The notes beneath the pieces are model-generated. The model made no database searches and was not told where the DNA came from. It worked only from the letters and a program-made list of their open reading frames with translations. The translations under genes were made by a program, and so were the position numbers. Below, piece after piece: positions 23,159 through 38,100 of a stretch of DNA of 64,000 nucleotides. This DNA comes from Gordionus sp. m RMFG-2023 (lineage: Eukaryota > Nematomorpha > Gordioida > Chordodea > Parachordodidae), in contig NC_088776.1 in assembly GCF_954871325.1 (NCBI RefSeq), positions 7,695,985-7,759,984 on the forward strand. The letters run 5' to 3'. Every line of letters starts with the position of its first letter. Positions within the stretch are counted from its first letter, which is position 1.

Positions 23159-26100
23159 ATGGATACTGGAAGAAAAAGATTACCCAAATCAATGCAGGTA
23201 AATGATTAACAAAATCTAATTTCATTATAATATCAAAGGTTAAAAATAAAACCCCTGCGGATATTCAAATTACTGCAGAGCAGTTATTGAGGGAAGCTAA
23301 AGAAAGGGAACTTGAAATCGTTCCACCTCCACCCAAACAAAAGATATCAGATCCTGAAGAACTAGAATCCTACAAACTCCGTAAACGAAAAGTAAATATA
23401 AAATAATTCAGTAATTATAAAAATTACTTAGACATTTGAAGATAGTATCAGAAAAAATAGAAATTCTCTTACCAATTGGATAAAATATGCTCAATTTGAA
23501 GAGAGTCAACAAGAAATACAAAGGTAAAATATTATTTGACTCTTATAATTACAAAATTTTATAAATAATTAATGAGATGGAATATTATTTTTAAGATAAA
23601 TATACATAAAATTAACAATATAATATTTAAAATATAAATTATGAAATATGGTTTTTTATTATTTGATAAAATATATTTTTTACTCTTAGAGCAAGATCTA
23701 TTTACGAAAGAGGATTAGATGTTGACCATCGGGGTGTAACATTATGGTTGAAATATGCCGAGATGGAAATGAAGTTATTTATTTTATTTTCATTGTAGTG
23801 CTTACTAAATTGGGCTGTAATGATAATTACATCATGTTTTATATATATTTTTTTTAAAATAAATGTTATTTTCTAATCGAAAATAATTGAAAAAAACAAA
23901 TTAATACACTTTAATTTGTAAGCCCTATTAGCCTATATTAGTGGTTATTGCCTTCATTATTAAACAATAATAGTGGCTAATGCCCCAAAAATGATAAATA
24001 ACTTTTGTAAATTAAAAATTAATATTAGACTACTGTATTTATATATAAAACATTTCCAAATCAATATCTACAAAGTAGTTTTTTTTTAAATATTCTATAT
24101 ATGTTAAATTTAATTTTGTAATTTTCAAAATTTAATTTTAAAGGATAAATAAAAAATGATACTTATATCAGCTTGCCCCAATAGATTTATTAATATAGCT
24201 GGTATTTAAACAACTCAAAAATTGATATTAATATCTCATGTTATATTCACAGGTGTCATTAGCTGTGTAATGATGGTAAGGCATAAGAAAGATTTTGATA
24301 AGCATAGCACAAATAAATTTATGCATATGGAAAATTTTTGGAATTTTTTAATGCTGATCTACTCTTCCATCTTAATATTTAAAATAATAAAATTATAAAA
24401 AACCTGTAAATTGTTAATTTTAGCATAGACTAAGTGTCAATTTTATTTTCTTAGATCTTGATATCCCAAACTTTTATGCATAGAATTTAAATATTCAGCA
24501 AAAATTAATTGTGTTTAGCTATTTTATTCTATTTATTACAAAATGAAAATGAAAATATTCCCCACCTTCTGATTATTAACCACTAAAGCTATATCCCCCA
24601 TTTTTTGTATTAGTATGGATTACATCACCAACATGTTTATTAAATATTATCTTTCCATATTTATATGCCATATTTAAAAAAATACTTTTGTGATTAATTT
24701 ATTAAAATAGCTCATCTACTTTGATATAAAATCTGAGAGTATAAAGGCAAACAATATTTATCTATAAAATATTCTCCCAATTTATAACTTAAAATATCTT
24801 TTTTCATGATATTTATATATTTTATTTATTTTCAACATGGTCTTTTACATTATAGTCATTAATTTATTAAAATAACTTAATTCTCTAATATGGAATATAC
24901 AATCTGATATTATAAAGGTAAACATCATTTATTTATATATATATGATCAATATTTAGAAATAAATAAATTCATGAATTTTAATGTCATGAATTTAATTTA
25001 TATATAAAATACTATAATCCTACAATTTTTAAAACTTAAAATATCTATTTTCATGATTATTTATATATTTTACATTTATTTTCAACATTATCTTTTATAT
25101 TATAGATAGGTAGCAAATTTAACTCTAAATTATATTTAAATAATGCTTTATCAACCTATGAAAAGCAAAATTATACTAATATAGTAGTTTATAAGTCAGA
25201 TCTAATTAGGCCTCTATATAGTATATTGTTAATGACTCAATGTAAAAACAAATGAGTTACTTATATATGTAAATATGGCTTGTCAGAAATATCAAAAATT
25301 GAAAGGAATTAGAAAAACATACATCTAAGAAAGACTGTATTTTTAATATATTGATTTATGAAGAAGCTATTATTATATATATATATTTTAAAAATGATAA
25401 TAATTCTTCATAGATATTCTTCTTAAATGTTTGAGATAAAACTTTTTATCTTTTTATTTTTCAAAAACCAAATATCCAATAATATATCAATGAATTACAA
25501 AATAAAATAATGTCCAAAATGAATATCCAAATTATGTCCAGGGCATAAATAAATAAAATCTGAAAATAAATTTTAAAACAACCCTTTATTCATAAATTAA
25601 ATTGTGAAAAGAAATACAATCATTTGAGGCTTAATCAATAATCTAGAATAAAAATAGGTCTTATAAAATTTTATAAATAAAATACGAGGTTAACATAAAA
25701 ACAAAATTAAATAATAATAAATCTTACAAGCTTAAAAAAATAATGTTGCTACCCGTCACTTATAAAGTGACAGATACAACATGTCCCTCTTTCTTTAGAA
25801 ACCAATATGTGGTACAAAAATATAATTTATGCATTACATAAATAAAAATTTAAAATGCAAAAATTATAATAATAATTATTCTTTTTAATATAGCAATTTA
25901 TATTATAGATGAACTGACTCCATTGCAAACTTTTAATAGAGAAATTCCAAAAATACCTTCCCTGCCATAAACTTAAATTTATGGGCTATCCTCTTGGGTT
26001 TAAATATACAAATAGATTATGTCATTTTCTTACCTTATTATTCTTACATTGCAATAACTTAGAAAATTTTTGATTAAATAAAAAAAACATAGATCTTTTA

Positions 26101-29100
26101 GTGCATAGTATTGCAACATATTTATCAACTAAAATAAACAGATAAAAGTGAAAATTTGCCTTTAAAAAAAAATTTAAACTTCATTTTAGAAACTTTTAAG
26201 CAATCTCAATTTTAATTCTTTAAATGCTGAGCACCAGAAAATTGTTAAAGTTAGGGCTGTACATATTAAAATTATATGATTATTAAATATTAATGGCTTA
26301 TCATTTTTCATGCATAAAAATCTTGGAATATCGTTATGATCAGCATAAGCCAACCCAAACCAGATCCTCTTACTTTTTGAAAAGTTAGGATCAGTATTTT
26401 AACTCCCCGCACTTAGAATAAACTTTTGAACAATTTTCCTAGTCCATAATAATTATCGATTTGTTTAAATATATTTCAAAACTTTCCTTTTTTATAAATA
26501 TTTTGCCTAATTTGTTCAGGCGCCAACCTCTAATCTTTATAACAATAAATAAAAATAAAAAAATTATTAGCATCAAGCATTGGAATCAGCTAATTAAAAA
26601 ATTTCAACATTTTGGCCAAAACCGATCCAGAACATATACCAATTTCAACAGCCAGCAGACCCTTTATAATATTTTTGTGTTATAACTTATTTTTTTTTTG
26701 AAGTTTTATTAGCGTTACAAGAAGGTTTTATTAACGACCATTCATTAACAAATTTCGAGATATACACACTTTTAATAAAGTCGTTTTCATATTGGTTGCT
26801 GCTACTTTTGTATTTAAAAAAAAATATGATTGAGTACATTTGTTCTTTCTTCTATATTAGTTAATTTTCTTATTTAAAATAAAACGATACTGTCTCCGAT
26901 GTTGAAGGAATAAGCAAATAAACCATGCTCGCAATTTGTGGGACAGAGCAGTTTCGTTGTTACCCAGGATGAATCAGTTTTGGTACAAGTACGTTTACAT
27001 GGAAGAAATGTTAGGGAATATACCCCGAGCTAGGCAAATATTTGAGAGATGGATGGAATGGCACCCAGACGAACAGGCGTGGGCCACTTATATCAACTTT
27101 GAGAAAAGACACGGGGAATCTCAAAAAATTCGGGATATATTCGAGCGATTTTCTATGGTAAATGAATTTGGCCTATTTTTTTTATTTATTTGGGAATAAG
27201 AAAAGATATTTGGGTAAGGACAATATACCAAGATTTTTTACAAGGAAATATAGATGGGATGAAATGCGTTATAATTATAAAGTAATTTAGAAGACAGAAG
27301 ACGGATATGTTTTTACAACAATTTAAATGGGAAATGGTATTTTTTAGGGCTGTGCCGATCCACATATTTTTCACCGATCCGATGATATTTTTCGATATTG
27401 ACTCAAAAATGATCCGATACCGATCCGATATTTGTATAGATTTTTCACCACCCCCTTTGAACCAAATGTAATTAAGAAATCAATATTATTTATGCAAAAA
27501 TTCATTTAATTTAATTTTTTTATTTCTACAATAATTAAAAAAAGTTTGCGGATATTGATAGTATTAAATGAATTTTTCATTATTCCTCCCTGTGAAATTA
27601 GAATTCCGCAGATAACGCATTTTGCAAAATTATAGGGATGTACCGATATTTTATATCGGATCGGGCCGATATTTCGCCCATTTTAAAATATCGGTTGTCG
27701 GCAAATATTATAAAATTTTCCGATCCGATATAAAATTGCGCTTTTAACAAAATTTAAAAAAGGCTATATCTAAAAAACCATTTATTTTTATAAATAAAAT
27801 CGAAATATATTTTTATGTTTATTTTTTTTAATAGTAATAATTAGTTAATAAACATTCTGCAATGTAGTTATTTTTTTTCGCATTCTGTTTAAAAAAGTGT
27901 TCATTAATCTCTTCAGAATCTGTTTTTTTAAATATTAATTTCAAATTAGGTCCCCCTATCGGTTTTTCAACTTCCTTTTGTCAAAAAACTTTTGACAATT
28001 TGATCCAGTCCCTTTCCAATTCACTCTATATTTCTTTATTACTAATTATGTAAATAGATTAATGTTATTACCTTATTATATAAATAATAGCAATTGAATA
28101 TAAACTATAACTGATCATTATAATATATTTAAATGACATATGTTATGGTATAGTAAAATTATAGATGTTCTACTAATAAAAAGTATATTAAAAATTAAAA
28201 CCGTTATCTTTACAGAATACAAAATTAGATATGATATCGGATCGGTTATCGGCCGATATCAATTTAATATCTGAAATATCGGATCGATCTCCAAAAAGTG
28301 GTATCGGTACACCCCTATAAAATTATCTTTGTCTTTTGGGAAATATTTCCATTATTCAGATACCACATTTTAAAAAATTCCTTTATTTAAGGTATAAATA
28401 ATAAAATTGGCGTTATTATTTAAAAAGATTTAAAATAAATAAAACTTTGGGTGTTCCTTTCTATTTTTATGAAAAAACTTTTAAAATACTAAGAATTTTT
28501 TTTAAAAAAATAAGAATCTATTTAAAAAAATAAATAAAATTTGTGCATTTGCATTGTTTAAAAAAATTATTTAGAAATGTAAAATAAATATACATAAAAT
28601 AATAATAAAAAGAAGATTAAATCGGATCGGTTTTTATTGATATCGGCCCGATCCGATATATTTGGAAAACGCTAAATATCGGTGCCTATCCGATACGATA
28701 TTTAATATCGGCACAGTGCTAATATTTTTTTGACTTAATGATTTTGCTCTGTTACAAAAATTTTGAGTGTCAAATTCCTAAAGTGTAATAAAATTGAAAC
28801 TGTAAACTTCCCTAAGTTAGATTTGATATGATTTTTAACAGTAAAAATAGGGCGTTCATTTATTTTATATCAGCTGTATCCAGAATGAGACCTTACCATT
28901 ATACAATAATGAACCTTTATAATACTTGAATCAAGCTGAAACTTTATGCAAACATGCTAAAAAGGGTGAGCTGTCTTAACCAGTTTATAACCGTTTTCTT
29001 ATATATTGTAAATTTAGATGATATTTGATAAGTAAGACTTTCCTGTCCATTTTTTTTAAAAAAAATTATTTTTATAAGGGAATTAGATTTTTTAAAATTT

Positions 29101-32100
29101 TGCTAGATAAATATATTTTATTAGTTATATATTTATATTTAAACAATGAATGTATATAAATGCTTACTAAAGATGAGAGACCTGCAGAGGTTACATTAGC
29201 ATGGCCCGGCTCAGATTTTATTAAAAAAATATAATATAATATTTATATTCTTAATAATGGGATTTAAAATACGACCTGTCCTGGGTATTTTCTTAGTTTA
29301 AATAGCACGATTCACTTTAAGCAAACCTATCATAGTTTAAACAGCTGAACAGTGACCAAGATAATGGTTTGGGTCACTGTTTTTTTATTTTTTAAATACT
29401 TAGCCTATTTAAAAATAAAATGAAATAGCTAGTAATTAATAAATCATATTTTAAATTTATTTAGGTCCATCCCGAAATTAACAATTGGATCAAATATGCC
29501 AAATATGAAGAATATAATGTAAATTCTTCAGAATCAGGAAAAGCCGGTGCTATAGCTAGAGCGAGAGCCATATATGAAAGGGCCCTCAACTTTTTTGGAG
29601 ACCAAAACCTTAATTCTAGATTATGTATCGAATTTGCAAAATTTGAAGAACGGTGTAAAGAGGTACAAGATATTATATAAAATATTTCTTTTATTTCGTT
29701 TCCTAATTTTTATTGCTGAAATTGATAAGGCTAAATGAGTGGAAAAGCATATACGTTTAATTATTTTAGATTGAAACCCTTTGTACCATATATGAGAAAA
29801 ATGCTCAGGCTTGCATAATATTTTTCTGAGTATGAGTTAGCCTGCTTTAAAATCGGCAAAAGTCTAGCTATTTAACAACATTAAGAATCATAATGTCCTT
29901 CATAAGTGAAATGCATCTCAATCTTATACGATAAGTTCTCTGATTTTTAAATATAAATAAAATCTACATATTAAAATTTTGAATTTAATATAAGTGGTTA
30001 TTTGGAAAAACTTAATTCTATAGTTGGCATTAATAATAAGTTCTTAATAAAAAAAAATATAAATAAAAAAAATTAAATTTCCTCCTAATAAACATATTTG
30101 TTGCTAGATATTATTTTATAAAGATATAATATATGAAAAAGTGCTGCAAGAATAATCATAGTAAGAATGGGGTGATTCTTATATCTCTAATCAATCAGAA
30201 TAAAATTTTTCAAAGTGTTTACATTTATAATTTATGATTATTGTTCATATTTCGATTAAGTTTTTTAATCTTATTTAATCATTTTAACTATCCCCAAATA
30301 ATTTGTTATATAAATTTAATACAGCTATCGTCTCTTAGTCTATAAGTATGAATAAAAGAATTAATAGCAATTGTTTCGGATTATGTTTTTTGTTTTAACC
30401 CTCTTGATTTATTCACCATTGATTTTTGGTACTTTAATAAAGAGTTTAATTAAATGTTATATAATATTACATTTTGTTTGATATTGCTTTGTTAAAATGT
30501 CCTGGAGAAAAATAAATCACGATGAAAATTTATTAATGGAACATGCATTTATTTTACTACATTGCATCTGTTTCCCTACGAAATTTACCAAGAACCATTG
30601 TTAAATTAGCAATTATTCAATTGCTAAAAAGTATTTTATCATTAATATCAAATATTTAATGTTTGTTAATTAAAATTTAAATGTGAGATTTTTTTTATTA
30701 AAAATATCAAATATTAAATATCTAAAATTTAAATAAGAGATTAAACCCTATTATACTTAAAATTATACTTTATTTAAACAAGGAATATGTTTAAAACCAT
30801 TGAATTAAATTTTAGAGATAATGAAGGTCTGGGACAACAGGTTTTCGACGTTCAGTTTGACATATAGAAATTATACTGTTAATTATATAACATACTTTAA
30901 AAAAATGGATATTAGCACGAGAGAGTAAGAGTGATCTACAAATATGCACTGGAAACTTTGCCTAAAGATGAATGCCAAGACCTATACAAGGCCTACAGTA
31001 TTCACGAAAAGAAATATGGGGATCGGCAAGCGATAGAAGATGTGGTCACCAATAAACGAAAACTCAAATATGAAGAGGTTTTTTTCAATATATAAAAAAT
31101 TAATACTAATAATTATTTATTTGTCTTATTTATATAAAATGTGAATTTGGATATTTATGTTTTTAGTAAACATAATTGATTTTTTTTGGCCTCTTTTGTA
31201 ATTTTATATTGTAAACTAATCTAGATTGAACAATGTCGATTATGTTCACATGGATGTAATAATGTAAAATTTTTAATATTTAGCTTCAATCTAACTTTTA
31301 CAACCAATCATCGACTTTCTTGTATAATCCACTTTAAAATTTTTACTTTACATGTCCTGCTCTTGTTTTAAAAATATAAAAATGTCTATAGGCAAAAGGC
31401 TACATATATCCCTTTTCAATCAATGCCATTCCTACTTCACCTTTATTCCTTAATATTCTTTATTGATCTTTCTTCCGTTCCCTGCGATCTATGGTGATAT
31501 TTGTAATTTTTTAATCGGCCAAACCCCATTTTCTTACAATTTTAAACACGTCGAAGGCAAGTGGCCTCATTTTCCAAATCCTTTCCCTTTGTCTCGCAAA
31601 TCTCTGATTAGATCGATTAAACCAACAATGTACTTTATAAATTTAACAATGTCTAACAACTCAAGATAGAATTATATCAAACATACCTTTACTTTAGCAT
31701 CTGCTACCCAATTATTTGTATTAGATGTCTCACTTGTCCGTCCGTTGCCACATATTGAAAGTTTAAAATTTTAAATCAAAGGATTTTTTCTATGATTAGT
31801 TACAGAGCCTCTTCTAACAAAGTTTGACTTTTATCTTATCTTAATAATTATTTCCCGAAAATATCTCAATCTTTTACCATATTAAAAGATCAGATTACTA
31901 ATTTCTCTAAAATTAACCCCTTCCAGAAACCATCGATTATTTCTTCACATCGTCAATGATCAACCTTAATCTAAATATGAAATAGTTTCCCATATCTTTG
32001 CATTAAGCTTGAAATATTTCCATGACCCATTTTTACAGTTAAATAGATGGGCATCTTATCAAAATTTTAGTGTAAAAGTTTTATTAACTATGATAAACTT

Positions 32101-35100
32101 TCTAATAGAATGTCATTAATTCTTTATGTCAACGGGCCAGGTAATTGTTTATCCATTTATCTTTCCAAAATTGATGTTTTTCTTGATTTATCCATATCTC
32201 TTGTTTACAGTAGTGTTGTTAAACGGCTGAGCCAAGCCGGCTTAGCCGAAAACTTAGCCAGGTTTTGAGCCAAAAATTAGGCTCAGTTTCAATCCGGCTC
32301 ATTGAGCTGGCTGGCTCAGCCGTTAGCTCAAGCTATAATTGGTATTGAGGGAAATCACTGTACACCAATCATTTATGAAGAATACCTAATTCCAAATTTT
32401 ACCCAATCTTAGTTCCAGCGATGGACTGAAAGCTCTAATAATATTAGAGAAACATTTAACATATTTGTAAATAATTATATGTAAATTTTTGTATACATTT
32501 ATTTTTTAATTGCCATTACCTTATATTTCTTATGAATGTTTAAATTTGTCAAAGTTATAGCATTTATTTATAAATATTCAAAAAAAAGTGCAATAAAAAG
32601 TGTTGTTTTGATTATATTGTATAAGTAAGTATTTGTATTTAATTTAATGAGGAAGACTGCTAAAATGACTTAATTCACATTTTTTAATAAATCATTAAAC
32701 ATAATAATTTTTATTATAAAAATATACAAAATATGTTTAATATATTATAAATATGGTATTAAAAATTAAGATATAAAAATATACATAATATGTACAAAAG
32801 ATTACATATAAAAAGATATCATTTCTGAAAATTTCATTTTCATATCAAAAATTTCTTTCTCAGTCATACAATTAAATGTTGCTTGAAAGGACTTAAAATA
32901 TCCCTGAATATGATGTATATCATCATCATAGGATATTTTTTTTGCAAAATCTATTTCAAAAATAAATAATTATTAAATATAATAAATATTTACCTCTAAA
33001 TAACTCCATCTTTTCAGCTTCAAATTTGTTAGTTTTGTTAGTTTTTTTTAGATTTAAGAGTCTCTTAATTTTTCCTCTTTGAGGTAGGATTAATATTTTC
33101 TTTATTTATAGAATTGTCTAACTATTATTAAATTAATAAAATATATAATAAATATTTAACTTCTAAAATTTCATTCTCAGACATATCCATTTCTATAGAA
33201 TTAAAAGGATTAACAATATCATTTAGGAGATCTTGTGTATTTGGTTCATAGTTCTAAAATATAGATTATTATATAGTTCTAATTTCATGCTATAATATTT
33301 GTGGAGATATTTATATATCAATAGCATTCTTAGATTGTTTCAAACTGAAACTTGCTTCAGAATGCTTGCAAATATCTTCCACATTTTCTTTGAGCCAATA
33401 ATAATCTTCAATAAATTTCAGTTGCTTAATGTTCATCATAGCAACATCTCAACTTAAAATATAAAATAATATTTTATATTTATTATTATAACTGATTTCC
33501 TGGAAATGGCATAAATTTTGTTAAATTTAGCCTTAATTCCAAAAAATTTTATCTTTATTTCTTCATCTAAATATCAAAAATTGCATCGCGCAATTTGCGC
33601 GAATCTAGCGAAAAAAATAATAAAAGCCATTTTCAATGGAAAATTAAACTGTTGGCCTAAATGATTTTTTTGATTTTGCGCAAATTACATCTTTTTATCA
33701 TTAAACTGTTGCAAACGTGAATAAAAATGGCGAACGAATTTCAATTGATGGAAAATATAAGACCTTATAGACAATTTTTTAAATTAATTAAATGCAACTA
33801 AATCAAAAATTAGTTTTTTAAAGATATTTTGCTTACTAGAAAGGGACAACGCTATAATACTATAAGATGCAGTTAAAAGATTGTAGGTAAATTTGAGTCA
33901 CAGTGAAAAAAATTAATATATATACTTCTTATGGTTAAAAAAACAAATATTTTGATCATTTAATAATTATAATAAATAACAATGCAGATATGGTAAAATA
34001 TGTAATTACACCACAAGGAAAAAATTATATAATTATTTTATTTTGGTTACCCGGTTAACTTTTTATAAAGGTTCTTTTTACTCCTTCAAGAAATAAATAT
34101 ATCGGTTACAGTAGAGATATTTATTAAGGTTTATAGGCTTAACGGTTCACTCCAGGTTCCTGATCACGATACACTTTAAATTTTTTATGATATAATTAAA
34201 CCGATGATCATTGATTTATTATTCAATATATATTTGTAGGAAATCTCTACGGACCCTTTAAATTACGATGCCTGGTTCGATCTTTTGAGATTACTGGAAT
34301 CAGAAGGAGAAGTGGAGATCATTAGAGATAACTATGAACGAGCCATAGCTAACATCCCTCCTATCGAGGTTATAACAGTCTTTACTCTGACAAATATTAT
34401 TCTTATTACAGTTTAAATTTTTATAATCAAAAATAAACCTTTAATTTAACATTTTGTTTAAAATAATCATTGATTATCATTAAATAGTTTTATCTTGATT
34501 TACTTGATAGACCAATCTATTTCTACACACAATGTAAATAAGATGCCTATATCTTTGAAATTTAACTAATTTGGCAGACTAATTCATTTTATATTTCTTT
34601 TATTGTTTGTGATTTGTTATTGTAAAAGTAAATAGATTATGAATTTTTTTAAATTTATCCGTCATTTAATGCCTAGATATAAATTTATTCCTCATACATA
34701 ATCTTTTATAATTCCTCTTCAGTCACAACTATATGTATTAATAGTGTAAACTATTCACTATTAGGTGGAATTTTTTTGGGTGGTAGGAGTAAACCAAACT
34801 CTGTCGCCCTTTTATAAAACGGAATCCCATTCATATTTGTTATCAATTAATAATATTTTAAATACTTGTTAAGTTAACTTTATTATTTTTAATAAAAGAC
34901 GGCTAAAAAATAAAGCAAACACAATCATAATATTTGTTTAGGAATTAAATTATATCTAGTAATGATCATATTTTAAAATAGGCATCAACATTTATAAGGA
35001 ATCGGCCAATCAATATTTATTTTAGATACCCAACACTATTTACATTCCATTGTTATTCATTTCAATAATATAATCAATTTTAAATGATGACAGGGGCCAG

Positions 35101-38100
35101 ACCTAATGGGTAGGAGGGGGGGGGGGTAACATCAATAGAATAACGGTACAGACCATGGCCCTAACCTTCCTATTCTTTCTTTTTTTGTCTGATTCTTTAT
35201 TACAATTATTATATAATGAAATCTAAAATATAAGAAAAGTTTTATAAAAACAAATCAGAAAGCTGGTTAGTATTTACCATTCATTTTCATATCATATTTT
35301 ATATTATATAGAATAAAATAATGAAAACGTCATTAAATTATAAGAGTATTGCTGATTATTATAAAATTTAATGTGATAATTAAAATAGAGAATAAAATCA
35401 AATATTTTGAGTTTAAAATTTATTCCCTATAAGCTTTTTTAAAAAAAATATTGACCACGATAGGCCAAGCCGGGTCTAGATCTAAAAAAAATTTGTAACT
35501 GGGCCCAGGGTAGTGGGCTAACATTTATTTAAATGTCTAATCATTAACATTTAAATATAAAAACAAAAAAATTTTCACAGGAAAAACGATATTGGAAACG
35601 GTATATATACCTTTGGATATACTATGCCCTCTTTGAAGAGCTCGAAATGAGAGACATGGAAAGAACTAGGCAAATATATAAAACATGCTTGAAGGTTGTC
35701 CCTAATAAGATTTTTACTTTTGCTAAGATATGGATCTCTTTTGCTCAGTTCGAAATTAGGCAAAAGAATTTGACGACAGCGCGCAAGATATTGGTATAAA
35801 AAATAGAATTTTTTTATATTTATTATTTAAATTTACGAAATTAAGTTTGGACAATGTATAAATGCGAGAATCATTTATTTATATTTGGAATTTTTTTTGA
35901 CTTCTCTCATCTCTGCCTTATTAACCCTCGTCTAGTATTGTTAAACAGCTCAATTTAAAAAAAACAGCTAGCCCAATATTTTAGCCAATACATATTACGC
36001 AAGCCTCGAGATTTTGTTCAAAGGTGACTTTGGACATCTATTAACCTAATCTTAAGGCTTGCACAATATTTTTTAACTAAAATATTGGGTTAGCCATTTT
36101 AAAAAAACTTTACTAATTTAACAATACTATCCTCATCGGGTAAAATAAAGAAATTTCTTGTAGCTATTTTATTTTTCATTATATATATCTAATTAAAATT
36201 GAAACTTCTTACAAGATAATTAGACCTACGCTTCAAGATTTAAATTGGCGGCGATATTTTATTTTTATTTTACATTGGCGGTTATAGGTTCGCCAAATAC
36301 GCTGATGACTTAATAAATTGGTGGCCATTTAAAAAATTTAAATATTGCGAAATAAATATTTATGTAATTAATAGAAATAAACTATTAATTAATTATTGAA
36401 TTGATTTGATTTTAATATAGTTTAATGTAAAGATATTCTTTTGGCGTTTAATTCAAGATAAGATCCTTCACTATTTTTCGCATATGCATAAAAAATTTAT
36501 CTAGCTAAGCAATTTAGGAGTTCCTTTAGCTTTTTTTCCCCCACTCTAAACAAATTATTTGGAGAATTCGGAACCCCTAGAATCGTGACCGATAGTAAAC
36601 CCCCATTTTAAGATAACATATTTAAAGAATTTTGTGAAACCTTATTCATAAAATATTTTAATATCGGCATATAATTCGAGATCGAATCAAGAAGCTTTGT
36701 ACAAACTTTTAAAATTCTTTAAAAAAATTCGATGGAAGAAATAGATAAATCTTTATTCGCCTACCGAAATACCCCTCATTCAATAACCAAATATGTATCC
36801 GCATCACATGTTCAAAAATTTACAATACAAGGCGGGTCATTCCATGACAAATCAACCACGATTCGGCCGACCCCCTTCGATTTTTTTAAAATTTGGTAAG
36901 CAAAGAAAGGTCAATGTAACTAAGAAATAGCCAAAATTTTAGCCTCGTAACATTTATATTTTTGGAGATATTAGGGTTCAAAGTGGCAAAAATGTCGTAT
37001 TTTTACCATTATCTGCCTTCATTCAATTAAGCATATCTTAAAAACTATCTAATTGTAAATAACAAATTTAATATCAAAATTACTTACAAAGATTCTACTT
37101 TTAGATAAAAAAAAATTTTTTTTTTTAATTTCCGGCCATTTTATTAAAGGATTAAAAACGATTTTTTAGAAATTATACGACCTTCAATTTTTTTAAAAAA
37201 TTTAGTAGACAACACTGAACTCTTCCTTTATATTTATAAAAAAAAATTGGTCTGGGACGAGGCCATCTTCATTCTCAAAATCGATAAAAATGTTTAGAAA
37301 AGTGTATAAATATTTTCCCGAAAGGGGGCGTCTTTGCATAAATTTATATTTAAATCAGTTTTTAATGGGTTTTCTTGGACTATTTGATATAATTTAAAGG
37401 ATTATTCATCTTATAAATATAAATTATAATATTTTCTTCACTTATGGGGCTTTCATTCAAGTATAGAAATTATCTATCGATAAAAGAAACTCAATTTATT
37501 ACATTATTATTTATAATTATTATATATTTGCCCATATAACATATATTTAACGAATATTAATAAAATATGATCCACCAAATATCGATCAATTTTTTAAAAT
37601 AATGTGATCGTCGCAAAAAAAAAAAAATTTTTCAAAGTCAAGATATATTATATTTTTTTTGTGTCTCCATATTATGTACATTGTATTTATTGTTTTGTTT
37701 TTACCAAAAAAAAATAATATATGAAGAATTATAATTCTTCCATTGACGTGGAAAAGTAATAAAATATTACTAATATTAATTTATTATTATTATAAAATTA
37801 TATACAAAATAAAAGTGTCATCAATAACCCAAACAATATAAATATTGGATCGAATTTTCTAAAATCGGCATAGCTTTACTTGTAAATAAGAATAAATGAG
37901 TGTTTCAATCAATAAAATAAAGAAAAATTTAAAATTGATTAATCATTCAATAACACATGCTCACTATATTAATTCATTTTTTAATTCATTTCTTGGTATT
38001 TTAAAAAAACTATAATAAATTCTAATTATTCTTATAATAAATTCTAATTATTCTTATAATATCAAAGGTAAAAATATTATTTAATTGAAGCGATAAATTT

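Noticed and set aside
31463-31669. 68-codon plus-strand frame in CRNKL1 intron 7
   Set aside because: Codon content looks random and no domain is recognised; no support for an extra exon since exons 7 and 8 join in phase.
38011-38056. CRISPR-like short repeats (CTTATAATAAATTCTAATTATT twice)
   Set aside because: Only two adjacent copies of a simple AT-rich unit; a local tandem duplication in a eukaryotic intron.
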